Shown here: positions 46,236 through 55,272 of the stretch, one piece after another | Numbering within the stretch: the first letter of the stretch is position 1 | Layout: every line of letters starts with the position of its first letter | Source of the DNA: Mycobacterium sp. UM_CSW | Lineage (GTDB): Bacteria > Actinomycetota > Actinomycetes > Mycobacteriales > Mycobacteriaceae | NCBI RefSeq assembly: GCF_000455205.1 | Contig: NZ_AUWQ01000035.1 | Span: forward strand, 1-64,000 | Reading direction: 5' to 3' | DNA: 64,000 nt | The notes under the pieces: model-generated | Seen by the model: the letters and a program-made list of their open reading frames with translations, nothing else | Databases searched by the model: none | Told to the model about the DNA's origin: nothing | Position numbers and translations under genes: made by a program

Positions 46236-47390
46236 TTAGTTCGCGGGCGGTCGAAGACCGAGAGCGCCCAGCAGTTCGTCGCGTCCCCACGGCTTGCTGG
46301 TGGCGGCCTCACGAAGTTCGTCCCGCCATTCGTCCTTGTCGCGCAGCCGCAATCGCAACTTGTCGCGCAACCCCCGAAGGCTTCGCAGCCGTAGCGGCGG
46401 GATGGGCAGGGGCACTGCCGCTTTGTCGCGGTCGGAGTGATCCGGCTGCGCGGCATCGCCCGGGTGCGCCGGGCCGCCCTGGTGCAGCGGCTGCGCCTTG
46501 GGTGCCGTTGGTATGGCCGGGGCCGCGGGCGGGGGTACCGCTTCGACGGAGCCCGCCGGTGCGACCGGCTCCCCCAAGCCGGTGACGGCGGCGGAATGGC
46601 CGCTGACGCCGTCCAACCCCGGCAGCACCGCTGCGGCCGGGTAGGCAGTCGCCGTGACGTGGGGCGCTGGCGGCGGCGTCGCTATGCCCGGCACCAGCGG
46701 CCCGGCCGGCGCAGCCGGCGCCGCCCCCCAGGTAGGTGGGACGGCCGCCGCGGCGGTGCCTCCGCCGACGCTGACGGCACCACCGGCCGGCTGAGGGGCG
46801 TCGCCGCCCCCACCACCGCCACCGCCGGGGCCGCCGCCGTCACCGGTGACCGCGCTGGCGCCGCCGGCATTGCCACCTGGTGGGCCACCGGCCGCGGCCG
46901 CGTGGGCGTCCCCGGTGGATGCGCCGGCGCCGGCGCCCACGTGGTTGGCACTGACGGGCGCTGCGCCGACGCTGCCCGGCACCGGCCCACTGGTTCCGCT
47001 ATGTTGCGCGGCATCCATCGCCCCGTGGGCGGTGTTGCCGATCAGGTGCCCGGCGGGAGACTGGCTGGCCGCGCCGACAAATTCCTGCACCTTCTGCAGC
47101 GGCGACGCGTTGACGGCCTCGGTGCTGGCGTACGTTCCCGCGCTCGCGCGCAGCGCCTGCACAAACTGGTCGTGGTAATAAGCGGCTTGGGCGCCGGCGG
47201 CCTGATAGGCCTTCGAGTGCGCGGAAAACAGCGCCGATACGAACGCCGACACGCCATCGCCGCCCGGGGCTTCCACCCCCGCGGTCCCGGCCGCGGCGGC
47301 CGAATTGGCCGCATTGATCGTCGACCCGACCGAGGCCAGATCCCCGGCCGCGGCCGCCATCAGGTGCGGCGTGGCGGTCACCTCTGACAT
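46236..47390 (-). CDS. PE-family protein with Gly/Pro/Ala-rich and charged C-terminal region
   Basis: A 384-residue PE protein. The first 95 residues are a PE domain (MSEVTATPHLMAAAAGDLASV through QFVQALRASAGTYASTEA), which marks proteins exported by type VII (ESX) secretion. A low-complexity Gly/Ala/Pro region runs to about residue 330. The last 50 residues are unusually charged (RLRDKDEWRDELREAA) and end in LLGALGLRPP. The ATG at 47390 follows GGGAGG. No PPE partner is adjacent, so it may pair with a PPE encoded elsewhere. Confidence 0.9.
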   Translation of the reverse strand: MSEVTATPHLMAAAAGDLASVGSTINAANSAAAAGTAGVEAPGGDGVSAFVSALFSAHSKAYQAAGAQAAYYHDQFVQALRASAGTYASTEAVNASPLQKVQEFVGAASQSPAGHLIGNTAHGAMDAAQHSGTSGPVPGSVGAAPVSANHVGAGAGASTGDAHAAAAGGPPGGNAGGASAVTGDGGGPGGGGGGGGDAPQPAGGAVSVGGGTAAAAVPPTWGAAPAAPAGPLVPGIATPPPAPHVTATAYPAAAVLPGLDGVSGHSAAVTGLGEPVAPAGSVEAVPPPAAPAIPTAPKAQPLHQGGPAHPGDAAQPDHSDRDKAAVPLPIPPLRLRSLRGLRDKLRLRLRDKDEWRDELREAATSKPWGRDELLGALGLRPPAN

Positions 47391-47471
47391 GAGCCACCTC
47401 CCAGCCCCAGGTCGACCTTGTACGGCGGATCGTAACGCGGTCGGAACGGACATCCTAGGGTTCGGGCCGAA

Positions 47472-48197
47472 TCAATGCCCCTCGAGGATCCGGCGCTTCT
47501 CGGCCTCGAACTCCGCCGCGGTCAACGCCCCGGAATCCCGGAGCGCCGCCAGCGTTTTGAGCCGCTCGAGGCGGACCCCCTCGTCGCTGGGTTCCACCGG
47601 GGTGGTCGGGGACACCGGCACCGGCGGGGGGTAGTAGGGGTTGGCCGCCACCACCGCCTTGCGCCGGGTGCGCGACAACCACAGGCCCGACAGGATCGAA
47701 CCGACCAGTCCCGCGACGAACAGACCGACGAACAACCACACCAGATAGCCGTACGAACTCTTGTGGCCGAAGGCCAGTCGCGGGTTGATGTATCCGTTGA
47801 CCTGGCCGTCGGTCGTGATGTTGTAGGTGCCGGCGACGGGAATCTGGGCCACCCACACGCGCACGTGCGCGTCGTTGTTGACCGTCGTTGTGCTGCCGAT
47901 GCTTTCGCTGAGCGCGGGTTGCGCGACCCCGTCGGGCGGCGCGATCGTCACCCCGAGCGGCGGCACCGGCAGGCCGCCGTTGGGACTGCCGACGACGACG
48001 GCGTGCAGGCTGATGGTGACCTCGCCGGCGGGCAGCTTCAGGCTGTTCGACCCCGGGATCGGCACCTCGCCGTAGGCGTTGTACTTGTCCAAAAAGAACG
48101 CGTTGAGCACCAGCGCGACGATGAACCCGGCCACCGACACGACCATCAGCACGACGGCGGTGGACAGCGAAATCTTCGCGAGCCGACGGCTGGTCAT
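47472..48197 (-). CDS. Membrane protein with C-terminal SHOCT domain
   Basis: A 241-residue membrane protein. A helix near residues 9-32 and a second near residues 145-170 enclose an exported beta-rich region with a repetitive Gly/Pro/Val composition. The C-terminus is a SHOCT motif (RLKTLAALRDSGALTAAEFE), a short oligomerisation or cofactor-binding unit common at protein ends. The ATG at 48197 overlaps the lnt stop by 4 bases (ATGA), so it is co-translated with the acyltransferase. Function unknown; a link to lipoprotein maturation is inference. Confidence 0.82.
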   Translation of the reverse strand: MTSRRLAKISLSTAVVLMVVSVAGFIVALVLNAFFLDKYNAYGEVPIPGSNSLKLPAGEVTISLHAVVVGSPNGGLPVPPLGVTIAPPDGVAQPALSESIGSTTTVNNDAHVRVWVAQIPVAGTYNITTDGQVNGYINPRLAFGHKSSYGYLVWLFVGLFVAGLVGSILSGLWLSRTRRKAVVAANPYYPPPVPVSPTTPVEPSDEGVRLERLKTLAALRDSGALTAAEFEAEKRRILEGH

Positions 48198-49684
48198 GCA
48201 CGCAGTGTGGCACCGCGGCCCAGGCGACGCCAGGTAAGCAGCGCGAAGCCGACGAGGATCACTAACGCCAGCACCGGCACCCAGTCCCCCAGCCGTACGT
48301 ACGGCGTGGCGGTCGATCCCATCGGGACGCTGACCACCGTGACGCCCCGGAATCCGGACGGGCACCAGGCCAGGAGGCGACCTCGGGCGTCGAAGGCGGA
48401 GCTGTTGCCGGACAGCCCGACGTGTACCGCCGGGCGGCCCGTCTCGACGGCGCGGACCGCGGGCTGGGCGGCCAGCTGCGGCTGCGCCCAACTGCCCTGG
48501 AACGACGACGTGGAGCTCTGGTACACCAGCAACCCGGCGCCGAGCCGCGCCTCCCGGCGGGCCAGGTCGGAGAACAGGGTCTCGTAGCTGACGAGCGGCC
48601 CGATGGGCAGGTCGCCGGCGTGCAGCAGCACCGGGCCTGTCCCGCGCTGCCGGTCCTGCGCGGCGGCCCGGCTGTGCCGGGTGATCCAGCCGAAAAGCGT
48701 TCGCAGCGGGACGTATTCGCCGAACGGCACCAGCCGGGTCTTGCGGTAACTGCCCAACACCCCGGTCTCCCCGACGAGCACGGCCGACTTGTAGATGCCA
48801 CCGCCCGGCGCGGGCGCGTCGACGTTGACCAGCAGCTCCGCGCCCACCCGCCGGGACAGGTCGGCGAGCCGGGCCAACACCTCCGGGTGGCCCGCGAGGT
48901 CCGAGCCCACGCTGCTTTCACCCCAGACGACCAGGTCGAGCCGCTGGCCGGCGAGCCCCGCGGTCAACGCCTCGCCGGCCGCCAAACGCTGACCGGCGTC
49001 GGCGATCTCCCCGGGCTGCCCCAGCGCCACGCGCACCGTCGCGCCGCCGGACGGCGACGGGCCCAGCCCGTACCACAACGGGCCCACGCCGACGCACACC
49101 ACCGCGCACCCCAGCGCTACCGCACGGCCCAGAGCGTCGCGGTGCAGCAGCACGCCCACCAGGGCCGTATTGCACGCGGCCACAAGGAAACTCGTCAGCC
49201 ACACCCCGCCCAGCGACGCCGACGCCAGCGTCACCGGCTGGGCGGCCTGGGACGCGCCGAGCGGCGCCCACGAACCACCCAGCGGCGGCCAGGACCGCAC
49301 CACCTCGGCCAGCACCCACGCGCTGGGCAGCACCACCACGGCCGCGACGGTGCGCCGAAAGCCGACGGGCGCCGACAACAACCGATGCGCCAGCCAGCCC
49401 CACGGCAGCCACAGCGCACCCAGCCCGACGGCCAACAACAGCAGCAGCGGGCCGGCGCTGGTCACCAGCCAGTACTGGGTGACCAGGACAAACCCGGCCA
49501 CACCGCACCAGGCTCGCGCTGCCCCCGCCCAGGCGGACGGCGCCGCCCGCACCAGCAACAGCAGCGGAACCAGGCCGACCCAGGCCAGCCACCACCACGC
49601 GAGCGCGGGGAAGGCGAGCGCGGGCAGCGCACCGAGCACCAACGCGGCGATCAGATTTCCGCAGGGGTTCGCTGACCGCGACAC
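48194..49684 (-). CDS. lnt: Apolipoprotein N-acyltransferase (Lnt) homologue with Ser at the nucleophile position
   Basis: A 496-residue protein with about six N-terminal membrane helices, a nitrilase domain from about residue 215, and a C-terminal helix. In M. tuberculosis the homologue is split (Rv2261c/Rv2262c); here it is intact. Aligned to E. coli Lnt, the triad Glu267-Lys335-Cys387 corresponds to Glu256 (WGESSVG), Lys315 (YRKTRLVPFGEY) and Ser366 (LVSYETLF, codon AGC at 48587-48589). The nucleophile Cys is therefore absent. It may be inactive or use another mechanism. The GTG at 49684 is chosen from the membrane-helix position. Confidence 0.85.
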   Translation of the reverse strand: MSRSANPCGNLIAALVLGALPALAFPALAWWWLAWVGLVPLLLLVRAAPSAWAGAARAWCGVAGFVLVTQYWLVTSAGPLLLLLAVGLGALWLPWGWLAHRLLSAPVGFRRTVAAVVVLPSAWVLAEVVRSWPPLGGSWAPLGASQAAQPVTLASASLGGVWLTSFLVAACNTALVGVLLHRDALGRAVALGCAVVCVGVGPLWYGLGPSPSGGATVRVALGQPGEIADAGQRLAAGEALTAGLAGQRLDLVVWGESSVGSDLAGHPEVLARLADLSRRVGAELLVNVDAPAPGGGIYKSAVLVGETGVLGSYRKTRLVPFGEYVPLRTLFGWITRHSRAAAQDRQRGTGPVLLHAGDLPIGPLVSYETLFSDLARREARLGAGLLVYQSSTSSFQGSWAQPQLAAQPAVRAVETGRPAVHVGLSGNSSAFDARGRLLAWCPSGFRGVTVVSVPMGSTATPYVRLGDWVPVLALVILVGFALLTWRRLGRGATLRA

Positions 49685-49728
49685 AAAGAGCAGACTAGGA
49701 CCGGGCTCATACGAGAGGAGTGAAACGC

Positions 49729-50685
49729 ATGGCCAACGATCTCGTCGCCACGGTTCCCGACCTGTCGGGCAAGCTGGCAATCGTCACCGGGGCCAACAGC
49801 GGTCTGGGGTTCGGGCTGGCCCGGCGCCTGTCGGCGGCCGGCGCCGACGTCGTGATGGCGATCCGCAACCGCGCCAAGGGGGAAAAGGCGATCGAGGAAA
49901 TCCGCGCCACGGTTCCCGATGCCAAGCTGACCATCAAGGCCCTCGACCTTTCGTCGCTGACCTCGGTCGCCGCGCTGGGCGAACAGCTCAACGCCGAGGG
50001 CCGCCCGATCGACATCCTGATCAACAACGCCGGCGTCATGACGCCACCGGAACGCGACACCACCGCCGACGGCTTCGAATTGCAGTTCGGCAGTAACCAT
50101 CTCGGGCATTTCGCGCTGACCGGACACGTGCTGCCGCTGCTGCGCGCCGCCAAGGGCGCCCGCGTCGTCTCGCTGAGCAGCCTCGCGGCCCGGCAGAGCG
50201 GCAAGATCCACTTCGACGACCCGCAGTTCGAGAAGTCCTACGCCGCCATGTCGGCCTACGGCCAGTCCAAGCTGGCGGTGTTGATGTTCGCCCTCGAGCT
50301 CGACCGGCGCAGCCGCGCGGGCGGGTGGGGCATCGTGTCCAACGCCGCGCACCCCGGCCTGACCAAGACCAACCTGCAGATCGCCGGGCCCTCGCACGGC
50401 CGCGAACGACCCGCCCTGATGGAGCGGCTGTACAAGGCGTCCTGGCGGTTCACGCCGTTCTTGTGGCAGGAGATCGACGAGGGGATCCTGCCGGCGCTGT
50501 ACGCGGCTGCCGCGCCGCACGCCGAGGGCGGCGCCTTCTACGGGCCAAGCGGGTTCCAGGAGCTGGCCGGCGGCGGCGTCGCCCTCGCCCGGGTGCCCAA
50601 GCTCGCCCAGAACGAGGACGACTGCCGGCGCCTCTGGGAGCTTTCCGAGCAGCTCACCGGAGTCAGCTATCCGGGGCCGAACTGA
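49729..50685 (+). CDS. Short-chain dehydrogenase/reductase (Rv2263-like)
   Basis: A 318-residue SDR. The cofactor motif TGANSGLG lies at residues 20-27, followed by the NNAG motif near residue 101 and the catalytic YGQSK near residue 180. The length and C-terminal extension resemble retinol-dehydrogenase/protochlorophyllide-reductase-type SDRs. The ATG at 49729 follows GAGAGGAG; an upstream GTG at 49720 is inside that ribosome site. It is divergent from lnt and stands 13 bases before the SABATH-type methyltransferase. Confidence 0.92.
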   Translation: MANDLVATVPDLSGKLAIVTGANSGLGFGLARRLSAAGADVVMAIRNRAKGEKAIEEIRATVPDAKLTIKALDLSSLTSVAALGEQLNAEGRPIDILINNAGVMTPPERDTTADGFELQFGSNHLGHFALTGHVLPLLRAAKGARVVSLSSLAARQSGKIHFDDPQFEKSYAAMSAYGQSKLAVLMFALELDRRSRAGGWGIVSNAAHPGLTKTNLQIAGPSHGRERPALMERLYKASWRFTPFLWQEIDEGILPALYAAAAPHAEGGAFYGPSGFQELAGGGVALARVPKLAQNEDDCRRLWELSEQLTGVSYPGPN

Positions 50686-50698
50686 CTATCGTTGGTGC

Positions 50699-51805
50699 AT
50701 GCGGCCGGAACGTCGACTGCCCGAGTCGAGCATCGTGGTCCGGCCAGAGCCGACACACAGCGCGACCTACACCCCGTCGTCCCGGCTGCAGGCCGCCGGC
50801 CTGGCCCAGGGCATCGCCTTGTTCGAGCGCGCCGCCGAACAGGTGCCGATCCCCGCGGCTCCGCAGCCGATCGTCATCGCCGACTACGGCGCCGCCAACG
50901 GGCACAACTCGCTGAAGCCGATGTCGGCCGGCATCGCGGTGCTGCGCCGCCGCACCCGCCACGACCACGCGATCCTGGTTGCGCACACCGATGTCCCGGA
51001 CAACGACTTCACCACGCTGTTTCGCACCCTGTCCGACGACCCCGACAGCTACTTGCATACGGACACAGCGAGTTTCGCCTCGGCAATCGGGCGGTCGTTT
51101 TACGGCCAGATCCTGCCGTCGAACACGGTCAACCTCGGCTGGACGTCGTGGGCGACGCAGTGGGTGAGCCGGATCCCCTGCGAGCTAGAAGATCACGTGC
51201 ACGTCGGCTACAGCAGCAACGACGCGGCCCGCGCGGCCTACGCGCACCAGGCCGCCGTGGACTGGAACGACTTCGTGGCGTTCCGCGGCCGCGAGTTGGC
51301 TCCCGACGGTCGGCTGGTGGTGATGACATCGGCGGTCGACGAGGACGGCACGTCGGGCTTCCGGCCGCTGCTCGACGCGATCGTCGCGGCGCTGGCCGAT
51401 CAGGCACGGGACGGCCGGCTCGGCGAGGACGAGCTGCGCCGCATGGCCATCCCCACATTCGCCCGCAGCGAGAAGGACTTTCACGCGCCATTCGCGCCGA
51501 GCGGGCGGTTCGAGGGCCTGAGGATCGAGCATCTCGAGACGTTCAACGCCGAGGACCGATTCTGGGCCCGGCTCCAAATTGACGATGACGCAAATGCTTT
51601 CGGGGCGCAATGGGCGGCGTTCGCGCGGGCCGCGCTCTTTCCGGCCCTGGTGGGCGGGCTGAATGGCGGCGCCGGTGACCCGCGAGCGACCGCGTTCGTC
51701 GACCACCTGGAGACCGCCGTTGCTGGACGCCTGGCAACCGCGCCCGAGCCCATGCGGATTCCGATCGCCACGGTGGTTCTGGTCAAGCGCGGCCGATCGC
51801 AGTGA
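50699..51805 (+). CDS. SABATH-type carboxyl/N-methyltransferase
   Basis: A 368-residue protein with the SAM-binding segment IADYGAANGHNSLKPM near residue 64, the HTDVPDNDFTTLFRTL block near 97-112, and the SFYGQILPSNTVNLGWTSWA and WVSRIP segments. These are characteristic of plant SABATH methyltransferases (salicylate, jasmonate, caffeine). The family exists in some bacteria, where substrates are often small carboxylic acids, and here the SDR upstream (13-base gap) may supply or process that acid. The function is inferred from the family only. Confidence 0.82.
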   Translation: MRPERRLPESSIVVRPEPTHSATYTPSSRLQAAGLAQGIALFERAAEQVPIPAAPQPIVIADYGAANGHNSLKPMSAGIAVLRRRTRHDHAILVAHTDVPDNDFTTLFRTLSDDPDSYLHTDTASFASAIGRSFYGQILPSNTVNLGWTSWATQWVSRIPCELEDHVHVGYSSNDAARAAYAHQAAVDWNDFVAFRGRELAPDGRLVVMTSAVDEDGTSGFRPLLDAIVAALADQARDGRLGEDELRRMAIPTFARSEKDFHAPFAPSGRFEGLRIEHLETFNAEDRFWARLQIDDDANAFGAQWAAFARAALFPALVGGLNGGAGDPRATAFVDHLETAVAGRLATAPEPMRIPIATVVLVKRGRSQ

Positions 51806-51877
51806 CGAGAGTTTCGGCGCGCCACCACAGCGGGTAACCCCCGCAGATAGTCGCCGCGACTCCAAAGGGGGTACGTC

Positions 51878-52297
51878 ATGAGCGTGCAGGACGACAAAGT
51901 GGCTGGCCAGGAAGAGGACCAGCGGGCAACCGACCAGGAGTCGGGCGAACAAGACGATCGGCAGCAAACCGAAAAGCCGGAGCCGAACGAGGAGCACAAG
52001 GAAAAGGCCGCCGAGATGATGACGGCCTACGAAGAGCGCCCCACTCTGGTGCTGCCGGGTTCCGGTGCGATGGTGTCGGGCACGGCGGTCAACGATTGGC
52101 TGGACGACGAGGGCAACCCGAAATGCGAGACGCCCGAGGGTGCCGACTCGAACGCCGGCTCGGACCAGCAGGACGACGAAGGCAGGGACCCCGAAGCCTA
52201 CAAAGAGCAAATCGAGAAGGATAAGGCCCTGAACGAAGAGCTGAAGAAGGCCTCGGCCGAGGAGAACAAGGGCGAAAAGCGCCCCAGCGGAAGCTGA
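51878..52297 (+). CDS. Highly acidic, disordered protein of unknown function
   Basis: A 139-residue protein made almost entirely of Asp, Glu, Gln, Lys and Ser, with few hydrophobics, no cysteines apart from one at the middle (KCETPEG), and no signal or helix. It is probably intrinsically disordered. The ATG at 51878 follows AAAGGGGG. Its stop lies one base from the stop of the convergent Hsp70-like gene. I recognise no family. Confidence 0.65.
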   Translation: MSVQDDKVAGQEEDQRATDQESGEQDDRQQTEKPEPNEEHKEKAAEMMTAYEERPTLVLPGSGAMVSGTAVNDWLDDEGNPKCETPEGADSNAGSDQQDDEGRDPEAYKEQIEKDKALNEELKKASAEENKGEKRPSGS

Positions 52298-52298
52298 T

Positions 52299-53999
52299 TC
52301 AGCGGGCGCGCGGAGCGAGCTGGCTCAGTAGGGTCGGGATTTCCGGGAAGCCCGGGATCGGTTCGTTGATCCCCGGGATTGGCGGCAGGGCCGGGATCGC
52401 GGGGATTCGCGGGATCCGTGGGAGCGGCGGGAGCGCCGGCTCGGCGAGTGCCGGCGGTGGCGCGGGCGGCTCGGCCGGTGCGACGGGCTCTTGGGCCGCC
52501 GGCGGCGGCTCGGGGCTCGGCGCATCGCTCGGGGGCGGCGGGCTCGGCTCGGCGCTCGGCGGCGGGGGCGGCGGCTGTGTCACCGGGGCGGGCGGCGCCG
52601 ACGAGGGCGCCGGGGATGCCGGGGTGGTGTTGCCGGCCGGTGCCGGCGCGGGCTTGTTGCTGGACCCCAGGCCGATCGCCAGCGCGGCGCCCACCAGCAG
52701 GAGCGCCAGCAGGGCGCCGATCACCATCAACGGGGCCAACCGCCGCCAGACGGACTTCTTGAATTCCTCGGGCGCGACCGCGGATTCCTGCAACTTCGGT
52801 GCCGGGCTCGCGGACGTGGGGCCGGCGCCGGTGGCCTCCGACCAGGCCATCGCGGGCGCCGTCCCGGGTGAGAGTGCTTCGGCCGTCGCGGTCCCAGCGC
52901 CACGGCGACCCGGCCAGGCTCGCGCCGTCGCCGTCGCCTTCGCCATCACAGAAGCCGGTGCCGTTGCCGGCGCGGCCGGAATCAGCGCGGTCGCGGCGTC
53001 ATCCACCGGCCCCGGCGCGACCCGCAGCGCGGCCCCGATTGCCGCGGTCAGCTGGGGCTGCGGCGTCGTGATGACCGGCACCCGGAAATGTCCCGACAGG
53101 GTCGTGGTGACGGCCGGGATGTTCGCCCCGCCGCCCACCGAAACCACCGCGGCCAGATCGCGAATCCCGTTGCGCCGCAATGCCTCGTCCAGCACTGCCA
53201 CGAAGTTGGTCAGCGGCTGGCGGATGGCGTCCTCGAGTTCGTTTCTGGTGAGCCGGATGTCGCTGACGGCCAGGGAAGTCAGCGTGATCGACGAGAGCTG
53301 CTCCTTGGCGCCGCGGCATCCGCTGCGCAGCGGGCTCAGCGAGCCGATGCCCGGCGCGTCGGCCATGACGGCGGTGAGCAGCGCCTGGTCGATCATGTCG
53401 CCCGAAAAGTCGGGATAGCGCACGGTCGGGGCGAGGGCCTGGTAGTTGCCGGCGGCGTCCATCAACGTGATGCTGGTGCCGCTGCCGCCGAAATCGCACA
53501 CGGCCACGGTGCCGCGCGCGGGGATGCCCGGGTTGGCCCGCACCGCGAACAAGGTCGCGGCGGCATCGGGGATCAGCACCAGCGGCCGCGCGGGATCCTT
53601 CCATTCGGAGACGCCGCCCAGTGCGGCGCCCAGGGCGTGCACGGAGTTGTCGGACCAATGGGCGGGATAGGTCACCGCGATGTTTTCGGGCAGTGGGCGC
53701 CCGCCGGTCACCGCGTACGCCAGCGCGCGCATCGCGTCGGCGATCAACGCGCCGCCGCGGTGCACCGAGCCGTCGGCGGCCCGGATTCCATCCGGATCCG
53801 CGACCCGGTTGACGAAACCGGTGATGACCACGCCCGGCTCGTCGAGTCGAGGGTTTTCCGAGGGGACGCCCACCTCGGGCGGGCGTTCGCGATAGAGCGT
53901 GAGGACCGGCTTGCGCGTGATTACGAGATTGGCGGTCGCGGCCGCGAGGTTGGTGGAACCAATTGACAGGCCCAGCGCGGGCCTCACTCTATCGACCAT
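52299..53999 (-). CDS. Hsp70-like ATPase fused to a membrane helix and proline-rich tail (Rv2264c-like)
   Basis: A 566-residue protein. Residues about 1-340 form an actin/Hsp70-type nucleotide domain with LGLSIGSTNLAAA, the phosphate-binding VAVCDFGGSGTSITLMD and VSVGGGANIPAV. A linker leads to one transmembrane helix (about residues 424-446) and a 120-residue proline-rich exported tail ending in IPGFPEIPTLLSQL. It has no substrate-binding Hsp70 domain. Matching M. tuberculosis Rv2264c, it may couple a cytoplasmic ATPase to the cell envelope; the role is unknown. Confidence 0.87.
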   Translation of the reverse strand: MVDRVRPALGLSIGSTNLAAATANLVITRKPVLTLYRERPPEVGVPSENPRLDEPGVVITGFVNRVADPDGIRAADGSVHRGGALIADAMRALAYAVTGGRPLPENIAVTYPAHWSDNSVHALGAALGGVSEWKDPARPLVLIPDAAATLFAVRANPGIPARGTVAVCDFGGSGTSITLMDAAGNYQALAPTVRYPDFSGDMIDQALLTAVMADAPGIGSLSPLRSGCRGAKEQLSSITLTSLAVSDIRLTRNELEDAIRQPLTNFVAVLDEALRRNGIRDLAAVVSVGGGANIPAVTTTLSGHFRVPVITTPQPQLTAAIGAALRVAPGPVDDAATALIPAAPATAPASVMAKATATARAWPGRRGAGTATAEALSPGTAPAMAWSEATGAGPTSASPAPKLQESAVAPEEFKKSVWRRLAPLMVIGALLALLLVGAALAIGLGSSNKPAPAPAGNTTPASPAPSSAPPAPVTQPPPPPPSAEPSPPPPSDAPSPEPPPAAQEPVAPAEPPAPPPALAEPALPPLPRIPRIPAIPALPPIPGINEPIPGFPEIPTLLSQLAPRAR

Positions 54000-54091
54000 G
54001 TATCAATCCCCACTTCAGCAGCACGGCTAATCGTGCCGGGGGAACCTATAGCCAGTCTCTGCGCCTGCTATGCGTCAGCTGTATAAGCGCG

Positions 54092-55177
54092 TCAGCGAAT
54101 GGAGCCCGCCCCGGCGATCAGCGGAAGGTCGAGCGGGGTGACCCAGCCCGGCCGCAGGTCGTTGACGGCCGGCACGGCGTTGAGCGCCCGCATCCCGGTG
54201 GCCAGGCAGCCGGCCGTGGCCGGGTCCCGGCCCGAGCCGTCGGTGAACCGGAACGCGGTCTCCTGGAAGATGCTCGGGGTGCCCTCGATGTCCACCCGGT
54301 AGACGTCGTTGTCGTGGCCCGACGGCCAGTCGGGGGCGGCGTCGTTCCCGATCCGGTTGACGTGTTCGAGCTGGATGCGCGTCTCGCCCTTGTAGATGCC
54401 GTTGATGGTGAACCGGACGGCGGCGACGTGCCCGGGCTTGATGACGCCCTTGGCCGTCGTGCGCTCGGTGGGCGTCACCCACTTGTCCCAGGTGGTGGTG
54501 ATCTCGTCGAGCATGATGCCCGCCGCGTGCGCGATCATCGGCACGGTGGCGCCCCACGCGAAGATCAGCACGCTGGGGTTTTCCAGCATCGGGCTGAATT
54601 CGGGCTCGCGGCCGATGCCCATCTCGACCTCGTAGTCGCCCTCGTAGTTCGTGTAGTCCAGCAGCTCGGAGGCGCGCACGCGGCGCACCTCCGAGCAGAC
54701 GCCCATCAGGGTCATCGGAAACAGGTCATTGGCGAACCCCGGGTCGATGCCGGTGGTGAAGCACGACGATCCGCCCAGCTCACAGGCCTCGGTGATGGGC
54801 TCGATCCAGTTGGGCGGGTTGAGGTGCATGGTCGGCCAGACCCACGGCGTCATCGCGGTCGAGCAGACGTCGATCCCGGCCCGCAGGAACCGCGTGATCA
54901 GCGCGATGTTGGCGTCGGCGTGCATGGCCGTCGGGCCGTAGTGCACCAGCGCGTCGGGGCGCAGCGCGATCAGCGCGTCGACGTCGTCGGTCGCGACGAT
55001 GCCGATCGGTTCCGGCAGCCCGCAGATGTCGCCGACGTCGCGGCCGATCTTGTTGGGGTTGCTGACGCCGACACCCACCAACTCGAACAGTGGATGCTTG
55101 ACGATCTCGGCGATCACCATGCTGCCGACGAATCCGGTGCCCCAGACCACCACGCGCTTTGGGTCGTGTCCCGACAT
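54092..55177 (-). CDS. DapB-like NAD(P)-dependent reductase (dihydrodipicolinate-reductase fold)
   Basis: A 361-residue protein with the N-terminal Rossmann motif VVVWGTGFVGSMVIAEIVKH and the DapB-like central region including the stretch SSCFTTGIDPGFANDLFP. The mycobacterial family is annotated as dihydrodipicolinate reductase, but it is longer than DapB and probably acts on another imine or amine substrate, as in diaminopentanoate dehydrogenase. The ATG at 55177 follows AGGAAGG, better than the ATGs further upstream. No neighbour fixes its role. Confidence 0.8.
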   Translation of the reverse strand: MSGHDPKRVVVWGTGFVGSMVIAEIVKHPLFELVGVGVSNPNKIGRDVGDICGLPEPIGIVATDDVDALIALRPDALVHYGPTAMHADANIALITRFLRAGIDVCSTAMTPWVWPTMHLNPPNWIEPITEACELGGSSCFTTGIDPGFANDLFPMTLMGVCSEVRRVRASELLDYTNYEGDYEVEMGIGREPEFSPMLENPSVLIFAWGATVPMIAHAAGIMLDEITTTWDKWVTPTERTTAKGVIKPGHVAAVRFTINGIYKGETRIQLEHVNRIGNDAAPDWPSGHDNDVYRVDIEGTPSIFQETAFRFTDGSGRDPATAGCLATGMRALNAVPAVNDLRPGWVTPLDLPLIAGAGSIR

Positions 55178-55272
55178 ACACACCTTCCTGACCATCAGCC
55201 CCCGGTTCACCCTAAGCATGGGCGCGATCGGCATCTAGACCAGGCGATGTTTGTGGTACACGATGTGAAACC

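Noticed and set aside
52366-53418. Plus-strand Gly/Ala-rich frame resembling a PE_PGRS tail
   Set aside because: It is the complement of the proline-rich tail of the Hsp70-like gene and has no PE domain.
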